A stretch of DNA of 64,000 nucleotides from the NCBI RefSeq assembly GCF_032854445.1, contig NC_088304.1:26177704-26241703 (forward strand), written 5' to 3'. The translations under genes were made by a program, and so were the position numbers. The notes under the pieces are model-generated. The model made no database searches. It was not told the origin of the DNA and saw nothing but the letters and a program-made list of their open reading frames with translations. Source of the stretch: Liolophura sinensis. Lineage: Eukaryota > Mollusca > Polyplacophora > Chitonida > Chitonidae. This document shows, piece after piece, positions 49,663-61,928 of the stretch (within the stretch, counting starts at the first letter, position 1; every line of letters starts with the position of its first letter).

Positions 49663-50026
49663 CTGAGACAATCTGGATGTAGCTGGCCACCGTCCCCAGT
49701 TTCTCACCGGTGTCCGTCTTCAGGCAGATGGTACAGATAGACAGGACGGAGCTAACTACGAGAAGAGCACAACCTCCACCGTACAGGATACAGGCCGCCT
49801 GCCAGGCGCCAGTCGCCAGGTCGTACAAGTCAAAGGTGCCACTGTAAGTCTGGCAAGACCGAAAGTGAAACTCATGCTCTTCTAGTCTCTGACAATAACT
49901 GAACATGCCTAGTGAGAAAGCATTGTCTTTGTGGACAAACCAGAAAGGTTGTGAGAAACTGAAACAGCAAGTACATGCCACCATGACGGACAAGAAAGCC
50001 CAGAGCACGCTGATAGGTGATAACAT
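49663..50026 (-). CDS. LHFPL7-like: Gene B exon 1: LHFPL-like tetraspan membrane protein, N-terminal part
   Basis: First coding exon of a two-exon minus-strand gene (50026-49663 joined to 42373-42063, 224 codons). The start is the ATG read from 50026 (context gccATGt). The frame also has a GTG two codons earlier, but an in-frame TAG lies a few codons above it with no other ATG between. Seen: TM1 at about 5-27 (VLWAFLS at 7-13, QPFWF at 26-30); loop 1 with C45 and C58, where MFSYC (41-45) recalls the family loop; TM2 at about 74-101 (AWQAACILYG at 74-83, then GGC). The exon ends after Ser121 with donor TCAG/GTAAGG (GT complement at 49662-49661). Predicted to be a plasma-membrane or secretory-pathway four-TM protein of the LHFPL family; the specific partner is unknown. 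The start agrees with the short N-terminus of several family members, whereas gene A carries about 28 more residues there. Confidence 0.88.
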
Positions 50027-52599
50027 GGCCACAGGTAGCGAAAAGCTTTGAAAGTGACAAGACTACATCATTAACAGGTGGGCCACAGGTGCATTCCATC
50101 ACCCCCGCCACGCAACAGTCATCGGCCAAGGCGTGTGAGGATGTCAGCGACCACTATGACAGCGTGCAAGACGGCAGTGAGGTCTGCAGCTGATGTGGAA
50201 AACTAAGGACAGCAAGACACAGGCCGAACAGAGCAACGCGCGCCAGATTCGCACCGTTTAATCACCACCCCCATTGATCTCTAATCGAAGATTAGATCAC
50301 CTCGCCGGTTCTTCCCCGTGGTTGCGGACAGAGATGTTGTCACGGCGTGGACGGCGTGAGAATGTGAGGAAGCTCTGGTCGAGATTGGCCGGCCACGCGT
50401 GCCTCATGTCCTTCTCAAGGTATTTTAGTACTCGTGAGAATCGGGCAGACATCATGGAGCCGGACTCTGATCGAACGATTGCCTCTACACCAGTCACTAC
50501 ATTAATTTCCTTCATGGCCCTTAGCTTTGCCGACGTTCTCTTTCAATCATATTTCCGCTGGAGAAGGGTAGTTTGTCTCTATGACTCACCACACCTGCCC
50601 CACGGACATCGATCGGTGGACACATGATTAGATTATCGCTGATCGGATCACTTACCTCCCCTCCTTAGTAGCCCTCTCCAACGTCGTGCTTATTTGAATA
50701 AGTATAGAGGGAGGGATAAAAATGTTTCTTTAAGCAATCTCGCCGCGTGTTGTCCCATTCAATAATATAATTAAACCATATGAAATTGATTCTGAACCCC
50801 ATTGATTTTCTCCGGGTGACAGTACTGACCCGAAAGTAGTGGATCTGGTACCGGAAAATATAAAAAGTCCTAGACAAATACTATATAATCTGCCGATCAT
50901 GGCTAAAACCCACAAAAGCCCACTTGGCAATGACTCCAGGGATATCAGTCAGCCAGATCATTAACTTCTTGGAGAACAGGCTTTTTTTCCTCTATTTTTT
51001 GCTGCACTTCTGATTTGATAGGTTAACCTGGAATTTCGGTAACTTTTTTTTCTGTCATCAGCCTAAGTCCGATTTTCAGTTACCCATAATAAAAGTTCAT
51101 TTCGCTTCTGCACACGACTTACACAGATGGGGAAAAAAGGTTTTATTTGACAGATTTTCAAGCAGAGAAGTACATCAAGAATATTCTAAAGGAATGGAAG
51201 GTCTAAAAGGTTATGACAAATGATTGATTATGTCGTGATTTATAGTGTTACATTTTGCGCATTAGTTTTTGCCTTCTTTAAATGCGTGTTTGATTTTAGC
51301 AGATAAAGTAATACTTATTATCGTGTGTGCGAATATATATTTATGAAATATCTGGACACAATATTAAGAGCATGCCATCATACTAGATACATTGGAGGTG
51401 TTCATATTAGCAACCTATACGATATATTCAACTTTTTTCTACATGTTTATATCATCTGTTTGATAAGAGGGATAACACATATCCAAGTACAGGAAAATAG
51501 AGTTCCCGTTTTGTTGTCAATATCGATACCCATTCATCAGTGAACGACAGTTTATAAATGCTTTGCAAAACAAAAGTTACATACAGGGAAGTTTGTTTCG
51601 TTTTTACAACTTTTTACTTGGGCTTATTGTCGTGTCAGTTCTCTGAATTGGGCTGGATGACACTGGATGTGTTTTCGCCCTCTTATGTTGCACACTATTG
51701 CGTAGTTTTTATGCAACCTCTTCATTCTCAACCGTGGAATTGTTTTGTTGGTTGTCCTCTTCAACTTTCCAGACAACGTCGGAAAAGCTGACTTTGCATG
51801 GTCAAGGGGCATCAGTGTATTTATCTTAAACATTACAACTTTGTCCGTTCGCTGCTGCGAATCACATCTTAGCAATTTCACCAATCGGTAAAAAGGAGTT
51901 TAGTTTTTGAGCAGAGTGCCGATTACGGCATCGGAGTGGAATCTGCCTGCTGGTCGTCAGCACCAGACGGCAAGGCGCCAGGCCGTCACGTGTTTGATCA
52001 GCCGGATCCCGCACAAAAGACAAACCATTCCACCGGTTCATGTTTGTTCAGACTGTCCTAAGGACGATTGGACAGTGAGCGATACGGAGACAAGGTCTGA
52101 TTCACCGTGTTTGTTTTCTTTGACCAATGTGCGCGGAAAGACCGGCCCACACAAAAGCTGGAAGGAACGACATCGACGGACAAATCGCCGTTATATAAAG
52201 ATTATTAGTGGGGCATCTCAAATGACATGCATCACACTATGAGAAACTTTTGAGAAATTTCGTGCTATGTCCAATAATGGCACTTTGTAGTTTTCCATTT
52301 ATGAATTCCGTACATTAAGATATTTGGGTTTATACGTGACTCAGTTTGACAAATACCTGGATTCTAATCCAACACGTTTTACCAAAGGCGAGATAGATCT
52401 TAACCAGACAGCATTCCAGAATTTTTCTAGCAAAGTGCTCAACCCGTGTTGCCACCACAAAGTTGGTAGACAAGCGCCTCAGCATTAACTATGCTGTCTT
52501 TCGCTATATAAGGCCTATCCTCAATGCAAAAAGTCCCTCAGCAGTATTTTCACGTAATTGTGTATTAAACGCGCTGACAACACAACATTTTGTTGGCGG

Positions 52600-52690
52600 T
52601 ACTTCACCGACTACGTGAGATCATTTGCCAACAACCACAGTGTCGTTACTGCCCTGGTTTTACTCGCCATTCTGTTCCACTTCTTGTAAT
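52600..52690 (+). repeat. Dispersed repeat R2, copy 2
   Basis: ttcaccgactacgtgagatc, tgccaacaaccacagtgtcg, actgccctggttttactcgc. One frame reads FTDYVRSFANNHSVVTALVL and continues hydrophobic to a stop at about 52687. Confidence 0.55.
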
Positions 52691-53289
52691 GTTTTCTTAT
52701 ATCTGTCATACATGTATCTGTCATACATGTACATTCCAGCCCATAATACTGCCAAAATGTGCTGTTTGAAGAGTTTGTTTCTTGCGCAGTAGCTGCAGTG
52801 TGGATTGAACTGACCTGTCCCTGCACAGAGGCAGCAACTAGCCTCTTTTCTGAACGCGCGAGACAAAGAGAGAACATTTGTTACAATCAGTGGAGATTGG
52901 ACAGGATCTACCAAGAGACACAGCGGAAATAAGTGGATAATGGGCACAGGGTTTATGGGATTAGCACGGCACTCTGTAATGGGCCCACTGAGATGGACAT
53001 TAATTTGCTGTTCTATATTGCTCGAATCAAAACCGCAATAAACATTTGCACTGCTTGTTCTTTTGAACTACAGATTAATTAAAAAGCTAAGACAGAAATT
53101 TTCATAAAACTGACACTGAAACCATGACAAAGAAATGAAACTTTACTGAAGAAAATGAACTTTATTCATTTTAAAAGAAAATGTGAAGTAAAGTGGTTGA
53201 TTAAATTTTGTGTTTGATAAATAATATATTGTCATTGCGTAAGAGTAGCATTATAAATCTTATTATAAAGAAAGTTTAAGTTTAGAAAA

Positions 53290-53720
53290 TTTTTGTCTCA
53301 CTCTGCAGTCATTCTTCCTACTCGTTCAAAGAAAAGAATTCTACGCTTGGAAACAGACATTCTTATACCAGCCGTCAACCAATAAGCACGTCCCATGTCA
53401 ATAATCTCAATGCCACTTCCCAAAACGACGTTTAATACAAACCACCAAAGAACTGAGAAAGTATATGGAGTACAAAAATAGAGCGGAATCATGCAAAGAG
53501 AAAAAGCCAATAATTTTCAGCGATGTTGAAAAGACGCAAGATATATTCCATTCGACTGAGCGAAATCAGTATTCAAATCGTGTACCATGCTAGAAAATCA
53601 GTTGTCAATAACAAAATATGTATCTCAGATGCGCTTTGATTGTAACTGTTCATATGTCCAACGAGGCGATCTAATTTTACACGATGAATATACGGACCTC
53701 TACCGTTTAGTTCTTCGTTT
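53290..53720 (-). repeat. Dispersed repeat R1, copy 3 (inverted)
   Basis: On the minus strand it carries tagatcgcctcgttgg, tgaacagttacaatcaaagc, ttgaatactgatttcgctca, cgctgaaaat and cgtcgttttgggaagtgg. The frame at 53510-53298 reads LNVVLGSGIEIIDMGR, then WLTAGIRMSVS, matching copy 2. Confidence 0.65.
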
Positions 53721-53778
53721 AGCTCCACACCCAATCGACATCAAGTTTTTACCAGCCATGTTTTCGCCATATAAAAAG

Positions 53779-53900
53779 ATTTATTTATTTGATTGGTGTG
53801 TTAGACAGTACTCAAGAATATTTCACTTATACCACGGCGGCCAGCATTATGATGTTAGGAAACCGGGCACAGCCCGGGTGAAACCCACGATCATCCGCAA
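53779..53900 (-). mobile_element. Family 1 SINE 3' half, minus orientation
   Basis: ttta tail, gattggtgtgttagacagta, tttcacttataccacggcgg, gtgaaacccacgatcatccg, then truncated. Confidence 0.8.
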
Positions 53901-54544
53901 GTTCATATCTATAAAAATCGATATTCTATTTTTATGACATCGTATACGCACATATATTCTTTATATGCGTATAAGTGCATCCTTAGACATATTTATAAAT
54001 ACATATCCAGTTCACTATATATGTAAAACGGACTCCCTCAATCACACAACAGTGCTGGCAAACACTATCCCTGAATCTGGTTAGAGTGTTGGTAAACTCT
54101 GAATATCTCCCCCTTCTTGTCAATCTACCAGTTTCTATGCACAGTCTATTGGAAGGGGGTAGAAATCTATACTCAAAGACGCTTTGAAATGTGCATACCG
54201 CAGTACAGTCCAGGAGCGGTTGTAAACGAAAACAGGAAAAATCGTTATAAAATCTTGCATCGGACAAGGCGGCTTCTTGCCAGTGTGCATCATGAAGTTT
54301 TGATACAGGGATAGGAAAACGCCGGAACTCCCAACCGGATGAACACAACCTTCAAATCACTTGGTGTACATCAAACTCATGAGATATTCCACACAATAGC
54401 ATATCATAAGTACACATACACGTTACGATATGAAGGTGATGGTTTGGGAGTTTCATGTATTTAAAATTTCACTTTTGTTGTATACTGTTTATATATTCGT
54501 GTGAAAAAGATGGTTTGGCTGTCATAAGATGTAATGGAGTCATG

Positions 54545-54776
54545 TGTCTGGTACAGAGCTGTCTCGCTCAGACGACCAGTCCCTTGATCAATAAGGCCGG
54601 CTGTTCGAATACAGTTCTCGATGTTTCGGCTGCGGCTTGAAGTCATGATGTTTGTCTGGTAAGTGGCGATGGGTTCCTCGCACTCCGGTTTTTTCCCCAC
54701 ATAAACCTGACCGTTGCCAGATATAAGTGAAAAATTCTTACACATTAAACACCAATGAAATGTTTGATGCACAGGC
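54545..54776 (+). mobile_element. tRNA-like SINE, divergent relative of family 1
   Basis: A possible B-box gctgttcgaatacagt at about 54600, ggttcctcgcactccggttt, then gatataagtgaaaaattctt and cattaaacaccaatg, a variant of the family 1 3' domain. Confidence 0.5.
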
Positions 54777-57205
54777 ATAATATTTAGGGTGTGTAATGTG
54801 AATAGTTCCTCTTGCAAAATGCATGTGAACATCTTTTACCATTTTTATCTCATTTAAAGGATCCATGATACACTTTGTTTTTATTGTTTAATATGTAGTT
54901 TAGGATGTGGCCTTACATATAAAGGAATAAAAAGAAGCTTCTCAGCTTTCTCCGTTTAGTGTGAAAATAGCTTTAAGACTATACTTTTCCTTAGTCCCGA
55001 GCCATAGTGGTTCATTGATGATAAAGTTGCCAAAAGCGACATGTTTACGTGTTGTTTACGAAGGTACATATAAAAAGTGATACAAAATCACAAGCATCGT
55101 GATTAATCAAATGTTTTTGTCACCGCACAAGTACAGCTGTATTGTTGCCGTGACATGCTTTAAGTGGTGATTCACAAAGTGTATTTCATGCGAAAACTAC
55201 ATTTGTATGTTTCTTATCTGGTCTGCAAGGTATATGAATACATGGCATACATGCACGTTACCGGTATTGCATTGCGCGTGCAGTTACTGAAGCCATTTGG
55301 ATATCACACAACACACGTCCCAGGTATCGCCGGTCAGGCCGAGTTTCGTGTGTAGGTCAGGTTCCAGTCTAATGGCATTCGCCTGATCCTTCCCTGCTGA
55401 TTGTGACATGTTAACTGATCACTTACATGCCGTATCACACGCGCGCGGGATTGCCCAGATTAGACCAGTACACCGGAGGATTTGTTTCTCAATTGGCCGG
55501 GCGAAGAGCGCGTGCGTGCCGAAGTGCGAAAACGGAAGATAACGGACATTGTTGGAGCGGACATACTTTGGGACCGACAAGGCTATCAAAACTCGCGTTC
55601 CATTAAATCGGAGTTTGTCAGTTCGTCCGATGAGTCAGATAAAATCTTGGCCACTGACTATTGTGGTTATAGTCGAAGTTGAAGGCTGGTTCTGAAACTT
55701 TGTCACTTATTTTCACTAAGCATCGGCTTACAGTTTTATTGCAGTATTTCTCCGAGAAATTTCCACTAGTTTAACTATCACCACTACGAAGTTGAATGAA
55801 ACGTTTATTCCTTAGTACAATTTCTGCTAGCCATTAGTATTAAATGACACTGTGTAATATATATTGAATGTTCAAAATTGGCTGAAATTGTAAAGTCACG
55901 GCATAGAATCAGCACCGGCTAAATTTTTTTCAATTTGTTGAAAATACATAGAAGAGCTGAATTTAAAAAAGAATTTTGAAACCCGAAATCACTTTGTGAA
56001 ACAGGCCTCTCCGTTCGTCTCCGTTTTCGCGTACATAAAGGATATTACGTTGGTGGATCAATGCATATTTCATGGCAAATTTCTTGAATAGGGGTATACC
56101 ACTCGGTTAATCAGATTTCTGTCTCTTTCACAAAATTTTGTTTTGATTACATATATACATAGAGAAAAGGTATAGGCTAGTACACTAACCGAAACGAACA
56201 TAATAAACGTTTTCTTGTATCACCAATACCGTTATCATCGTGATTCCAGATTGCGATGAGCATTTCCTTAAAGTTAATTCACCAAACTTTGCTACCGTAC
56301 TGTATTTGTGCTCGCAATGGGACCTTCACCGAGGCCCAAGGTTATCGTAATGAAGCAAAGTAGAGCGGATGTGGGTAGACTACCAGTGATCAAACTGAAA
56401 TCGTAATCGTTAGTCTTTGCATAGTTGCTCTTCACCTCACGTACGCAACGTTGATATGAAATATTCATCGCGTGCGTTCGCTTTGAAATGGATACATCCG
56501 TGGTCAATATTTGACCATAGATGTCAGGTGGGAATTGGCTATTTGTATTGTGTTAAGCGGAGTGTATCATTTATAAGTCTCTAATGGGCGTGTGTCGTCT
56601 CGAGGGGGTTATTTGATATACACTGAGGGAGAAATCAATGGGAAAAAAGCTCGATTATTACTTCACAATTAGTGCTCTGGCTAGCTCAGCTTGAGCAGAC
56701 GAAGTTTGCAAACGTCACGTGACCCGTTCGCGTGAGATGAGGTATTGATCAGAAATATTATAGTAATGGAAAATGATACTAAACCATGCCGGTCAACGCC
56801 TTAAGGGCTACATTCCAACACACATCCCATTTATTTCCGGGTATGCATAAGAATGGGCCATGAAAATGAATGGACATCTTTATGTCTTCACTATGAAACT
56901 CTAAATGTCTTACTCTCCAGATGACTAACTGGTGATAAATGCTTAAAAAGCCTGCCAAATGATTCATTTCAGCTACAAATTACTTTGGGACAATCACAAA
57001 CCACAACTCATCTTATCAACCGAAGTCTAAAACTGTTTGGGTAAGAAATTTGAAATGCATTTTTTGAGTCAGTATAACGATGCGATCTGGTTATTCTATC
57101 TTTTTGGCCTCAAACGTTGAGATAAAACATCCCGTAAACAATTGTAAGACACACTCCCGGGCAAAGACATCAACTGACGGCAAAATTATGTTGCATGATG
57201 TGTTA

Positions 57206-57410
57206 TATTTTTATTTATTTATTTTTTTTTTTGATTGCACTGTGTTTTACATCGTACTAAGGATATTTCAGTTATATGACGTATTTCCGAATTTTAGTGG
57301 TAGGAGGAAACCCGGCAAAATAAGGGGGGGGGGGGAACCCACGACCATCGGTAGGTTGCTGTCAGGCCTCCCCACCTACGTCCTGAAAGGAAGCCGGTAT
57401 GCGTTGGACT
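57206..57410 (-). mobile_element. Family 1 SINE, minus arm of a head-to-head pair
   Basis: ttta tail, gtgttttacatcgtactaag, an 11-12 base G run in the body, acccacgaccatcggtaggt, tgaaaggaagccggtatgcg, ending at ttggact, where the next copy begins. Confidence 0.8.
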
Positions 57411-57656
57411 CCTCCTTGGCTCAGTTGGTTAGCGCGGAAGCGCAGCGTAATGACCCAGAAGTCTCTCACCGTTGCCGTCGCTGTGAGTTCAAGTCCAGCT
57501 CATGCTGGCTTCTCTCCGGCTTTACGTGGGAAGGTCTGCGAGCTGCGGATGGTAGTGGCTCTTCCCGTTTCCTCTCACCATAATGCTGGCCGCCGTGGTA
57601 TAAGTGAAATATTCCTGAGTACGGCGTAAAACGCCAATTAAATAAATAAATAAATA
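57411..57656 (+). mobile_element. Family 1 SINE, full-length, plus arm of a head-to-head pair
   Basis: The best complete copy: A box ggctcagttggttagcgcgg, gtaatgacccagaagtctct, B-box-like gtgagttcaagtccagctca, body, ggtataagtgaaatattcct, gtacggcgtaaaacgccaat and (aaat)n. The 167-codon plus frame at 57080-57583 is a by-product of these two SINEs. Confidence 0.92.
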
Positions 57657-58605
57657 AAGAAATGAGAAGGTGTCGAGTCATTCTTCTGCGCTAACTGACA
57701 CAAAGACCTCCTTGCAGTTCCATGAAATAAGCAAATATGGTAGCAGCTACTTGCTGGACTTCATCCATGTCACTTTTCAATATGCACACGGCCTTTATAA
57801 TTAACGGGCCCTATCCATCCATATAGGTACCGCCCGACGGTCTGTCAGTGTTTTGGTGCAAACGTCACTAAGTCATGACGGTCTGTGGTGACCAGAAGAC
57901 AGCTGCGGCAACGAACACAGCCACTGTCTGACTGTTACGCATGCTTGCGAGAAGCGTTTCTCCCGTGCATGCCTTTCAATCATGCTCGCGGTTGTCAAAC
58001 GATAATCACGTGATCTAGAAGCCATTGTTATCTGGTTATGAAATTTAAGAAAGAGAGAATCGTTTCAGGTTTTTGTATTTAGTTAAACGTTTGGAAATAA
58101 AGACTAAAGCCTAACTTATTTGAAAGGCCCTCGCCAGCTCACTCAGAGAAAGGATTCGTCTCTCACTGTAACCAATCGGCGCTTAACCATCGAGTTCGCT
58201 CGCTCAAATATAGCCTCGCATCGGTTTTAAGGTTACACGAGCGCCCTGATTTTCCTCAGCATTTATGTAGTAAATTTGTCAACTTCAACCCCCAAAATAT
58301 ATACCCTAACTTGTACATTTCTCTACAACGTATCAAACAATCAACCTTGCATGACCACCATTTTGTGAGCTGTTGCTGCTGGTAGTGAAGTGATACCATT
58401 TTGCCGCTTTGGTAACCTTCAGGAAGACGGGTAATAACACTATGCAAAGAGCCCTCAGTTCTATCCAAACCGACCAAAACCTGATATATTTTTAAAGAAA
58501 TGTATAGTGTATTAACAACTGACAATGTCTGCGTGGCAGTATTATTCAATTAGTTCTTCTTCCCACTTCAGTTCAAAGGCACAGCTTGGATCCGTATGCA
58601 CGAAT

Positions 58606-58710
58606 TGATTTATTTCATTTATTTCATTGGTGGTTTACGCCATACTCAAGAATATTTCACTTATATGACGGCGGCCGACATTATGGTGGGAGGAAACCGG
58701 GCAGAACCCG
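58606..58710 (-). mobile_element. Family 1 SINE 3' half, minus orientation
   Basis: tttatttcattggtggttta, ctcaagaatatttcacttat, atggtgggaggaaaccgggc, then truncated. Faces the copy at 58909. Confidence 0.85.
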
Positions 58711-58908
58711 TGCACGAACTGAGCAAGTGTGACCTTAGTTGATGCCGAGTTTTGCCTGGCGCCTGACGAAACGGCGTTGGTTTATTCGGTATAGACGGGG
58801 TAACTGTCATGTATATTAAAACGAAATCACGTGAAACAAATAAACAAATAAATAAAGAAATTTATCTTATAAGACTCTTCCCCCCCTCCCCCTCAAAAGA
58901 AGAAAAAT

Positions 58909-59063
58909 CCGTACGCGGGAAGGTCTTCCAGCAACCTGTGGATGGTCGTGGGTTTCCCCCCGGGCTCTGCCTGGTTTCCTCCCACCATAATGCTGGCCGC
59001 CGTCGTATAAGTGAAATATTCTTGAATACGGCGTAAAACACCAATCCAAAAAAATAAATAATT
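58909..59063 (+). mobile_element. Family 1 SINE 3' two-thirds
   Basis: ccgtacgcgggaaggtcttc, gtggatggtcgtgggtttcc, taatgctggccgccgtcgta, taagtgaaatattcttgaat, cggcgtaaaacaccaat, A-rich tail. Confidence 0.9.
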
Positions 59064-61928
59064 AAATCAAAAGAAACGTCTGCCAGTTAAAGACAGTCGA
59101 TCGATCTCGCTTAAAGTCGGTGCAGATTTTACTTTTCTGGAAAAAAATGGATTGTGATTCCCAGATTTGATTGTCTAGCATTAATACATTTAGTCAAAAT
59201 GGAAATGTAAGAACTAAATTTCAAACAGTGCTCGATACATTTATTTGGCCACGTCCTCGAAAGCCTGGAATTCGGCGCCATACAGCGTATTTAATGTCAC
59301 ATATTTCGTATGTAAAAGTCATCCTGATCACCCATGATTTCCTACATAAGCCCCTTTGTGTAACAAAGGTCTAGACGGCTTCCTATGATGCAAGAGTCAA
59401 GTTCTGTTATAGGCCAAGCTCATTTGGAGAGAGCCTGCCATCAATTCTGATCGCTGAAATTTAAAGTCGATGTTTGATGAGCTCTGCCTCTCACCCGGTG
59501 CTCCCTGATGAACTGCCGCTGTCATCCGTGGTGTCATTGTCACTGCCGGGTCTGCGGCTCGGGGGCATCAATCAACCGGTGACAGGTGAATAACTGTGAC
59601 CTGTAGATGGTTCACACAGGCAGACAACTGTAGGATCTTGGCGATGGATTCCTCGTCTTCGTTTGTCCTACAAGTTGACAACTTACAGCAGGAAGACTGG
59701 CAACGGAATTTTCATTGCGGATCGGACACAGTGAATACATGTCATCCAGGCTATAGACCATTAAAACGATAGCCCTCAAGAAATCAGTTAAGCAACGACT
59801 TCTGAAAAACGATGAGTGTTTTCCTTTTGCTTTTCAATCCTCTTGACTCACCGAGAACCTTCCGTCATCTTTATCGTCATCCGATTCGTCGTCATAAAGA
59901 CAGCCATGCTTCTCTGACAAGAATAACTTAGCGGAAAATTGGGAATTAAAGTCATTACGTTCTAATCCAATTTAATCAGTTCGGTGCGAGATATCGACAC
60001 GGGCTTTTCCGTGATTAAGACGTCGCGGCCCGTCCGATAGCGGGCGGGGTCGATACGGGTCGTGCAGTGAGAGTAGTGCTCCCCCAACTTGTGAATCATC
60101 CGAAGAGGTTGTCTCAGATGTGTCACATGAATCATTGTATATATGTCTTATAAAGAACCTTCCAAAAATAAACCGTTTTTACAAACAATGCCACAAATTG
60201 TTTTCTCACTAGTGAACCTTTTGGAAAACAAGGTTTTATTTATATAATTACATGCACTGGTGTTTAATGTGGTGTTCATGAAGTTTATGTTCTTGACCTG
60301 ACGGCGACCAAGTTTACGGTAGAGAAGTCCAGTGCCTTTCATGTGTACATGCCAAACGTTAGAAAGAAAGTCAATGAATATTTTATAGCATTACTTAGGG
60401 TGTCTTCATAGTGTTTGTCAAATGGCATTGCTCCACGCTTAAATTTATAGAAGACGTCAGCCATAAACGTCAAGGTGTTTTGAATCAGTTACATTTGTTG
60501 AACACTTAAACCGTCATTAAGATATATACAATGGTATTAGAAAAGTTAGATAAGTGAGATAGCAAATTACAGTAAAACTTTAATTATAATGGGGTTAATA
60601 GTTCCCAGAACTGACATGAGGTCGAAAAATCTCTGAGTACCCTTCTGGTATCAGCTATTTAACTAATACGCTAAACTTTTTTGTAGCGTTACAGAGAACG
60701 AGGTACCACTTGGCACTATATAACGTTCAAAACTTCATGAAGTTTACATGTTCTATCATTTCGGTCACTATTATTGTTTTTACCCTGCAGTTCAGGATGG
60801 TAACGTCTACTACATAATGAACTCAAAAGATTTCGATCCGAAATATTGTTTAACGAAACCTGGTTAAGCCTTGGAATTGAGATAAAGGTGTCCAATACTA
60901 TGAGTTGATTGCCAATAAAGATGGCTGCTACGATATCGGAAGATAAAGTAGAGTTGGGACTGTCAGTTGGTGACGTGTATTAAAGTAAAGACAACCCATA
61001 ACAGAGACGGAATTAATACACATTACGCATCGTTCAATATCCACCTGGGCCAGTCATTGTCCCGAGAGATTCGCGGATAATGAACTCAGAATGGAACTTG
61101 ATGCAGAATATATTATCCGAGAATGTCGCATTCGGAAGCGGCGCAGTACCGTGACATTGAAGGATGTCTTTTTCTTAGACGAGCGACCAACGATGAAGCA
61201 AATGAGCATGAACGTAGTCGTGTGACTCACAGAGACTTTATTGCGGACCGCAAGAACGCGGACATTTCCAATTGCTTTCTCAACTGTTAGAGTTTCTCGG
61301 TATGCAGATTCTAGAATCACATTCCATCACAGGTCTTAAAATGAGCACCCGGACGGGTTTTCAGGATCCCGGGGGAGTGCTGGTGAGATGATTTGACGCT
61401 TTGACACGAGACAGCTCCAATAATATCCGAGGCTTAACTGTCCGATCAGACGGGGCAGCTGGGACACATTTCCATCGGCCAAATGACAGTCACCTCTGAC
61501 AGAAGCGATGACTTTGGATCATCATTCTGGCACTTCAGAGCAAAAGGACAGGGAAAGACCATTTCTTAATTTGCCCTTGACATTTCATATTAATCCGAAA
61601 AGACTACTTTCATTTTTCGAATATAACCCTCCTTCGACCTTCGAGTTTCAATCAGGGGATGTGTCTCTGATGGTGATGTGTCATGCAGTTCTCAGGGTTT
61701 GCTAAGACCTGTCACGCGTAGTGTAAGTATGCGTGTATGGAATGATTCCCTCTGTGACACAAAAAAGAATAAAATTCTGAAATATATGTACATTTAAAAC
61801 ATTTTTCTCCTTATACTCCTGTTGTCAAAATGCCGTGTTCACCGTCACTTCTCAAATGACACACCTTCGGTCTACTTTTCCATGAGATCGCACTAAATGG
61901 AAGTTATATAATCACATTTTGACACAAT

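Noticed and set aside
50027-50032. Upstream GTG as gene B's start
   Set aside because: The ATG two codons later has a good context and is the first ATG after the in-frame stop.
50274-50627. 117-codon plus frame just upstream of gene B
   Set aside because: It lies in a CG-rich zone where long frames occur by chance; no motif or splice signals support it.
57080-57583. 167-codon plus-strand frame, the longest in the window
   Set aside because: It runs through two abutting SINEs in opposite orientations; the translated part is SINE sequence.
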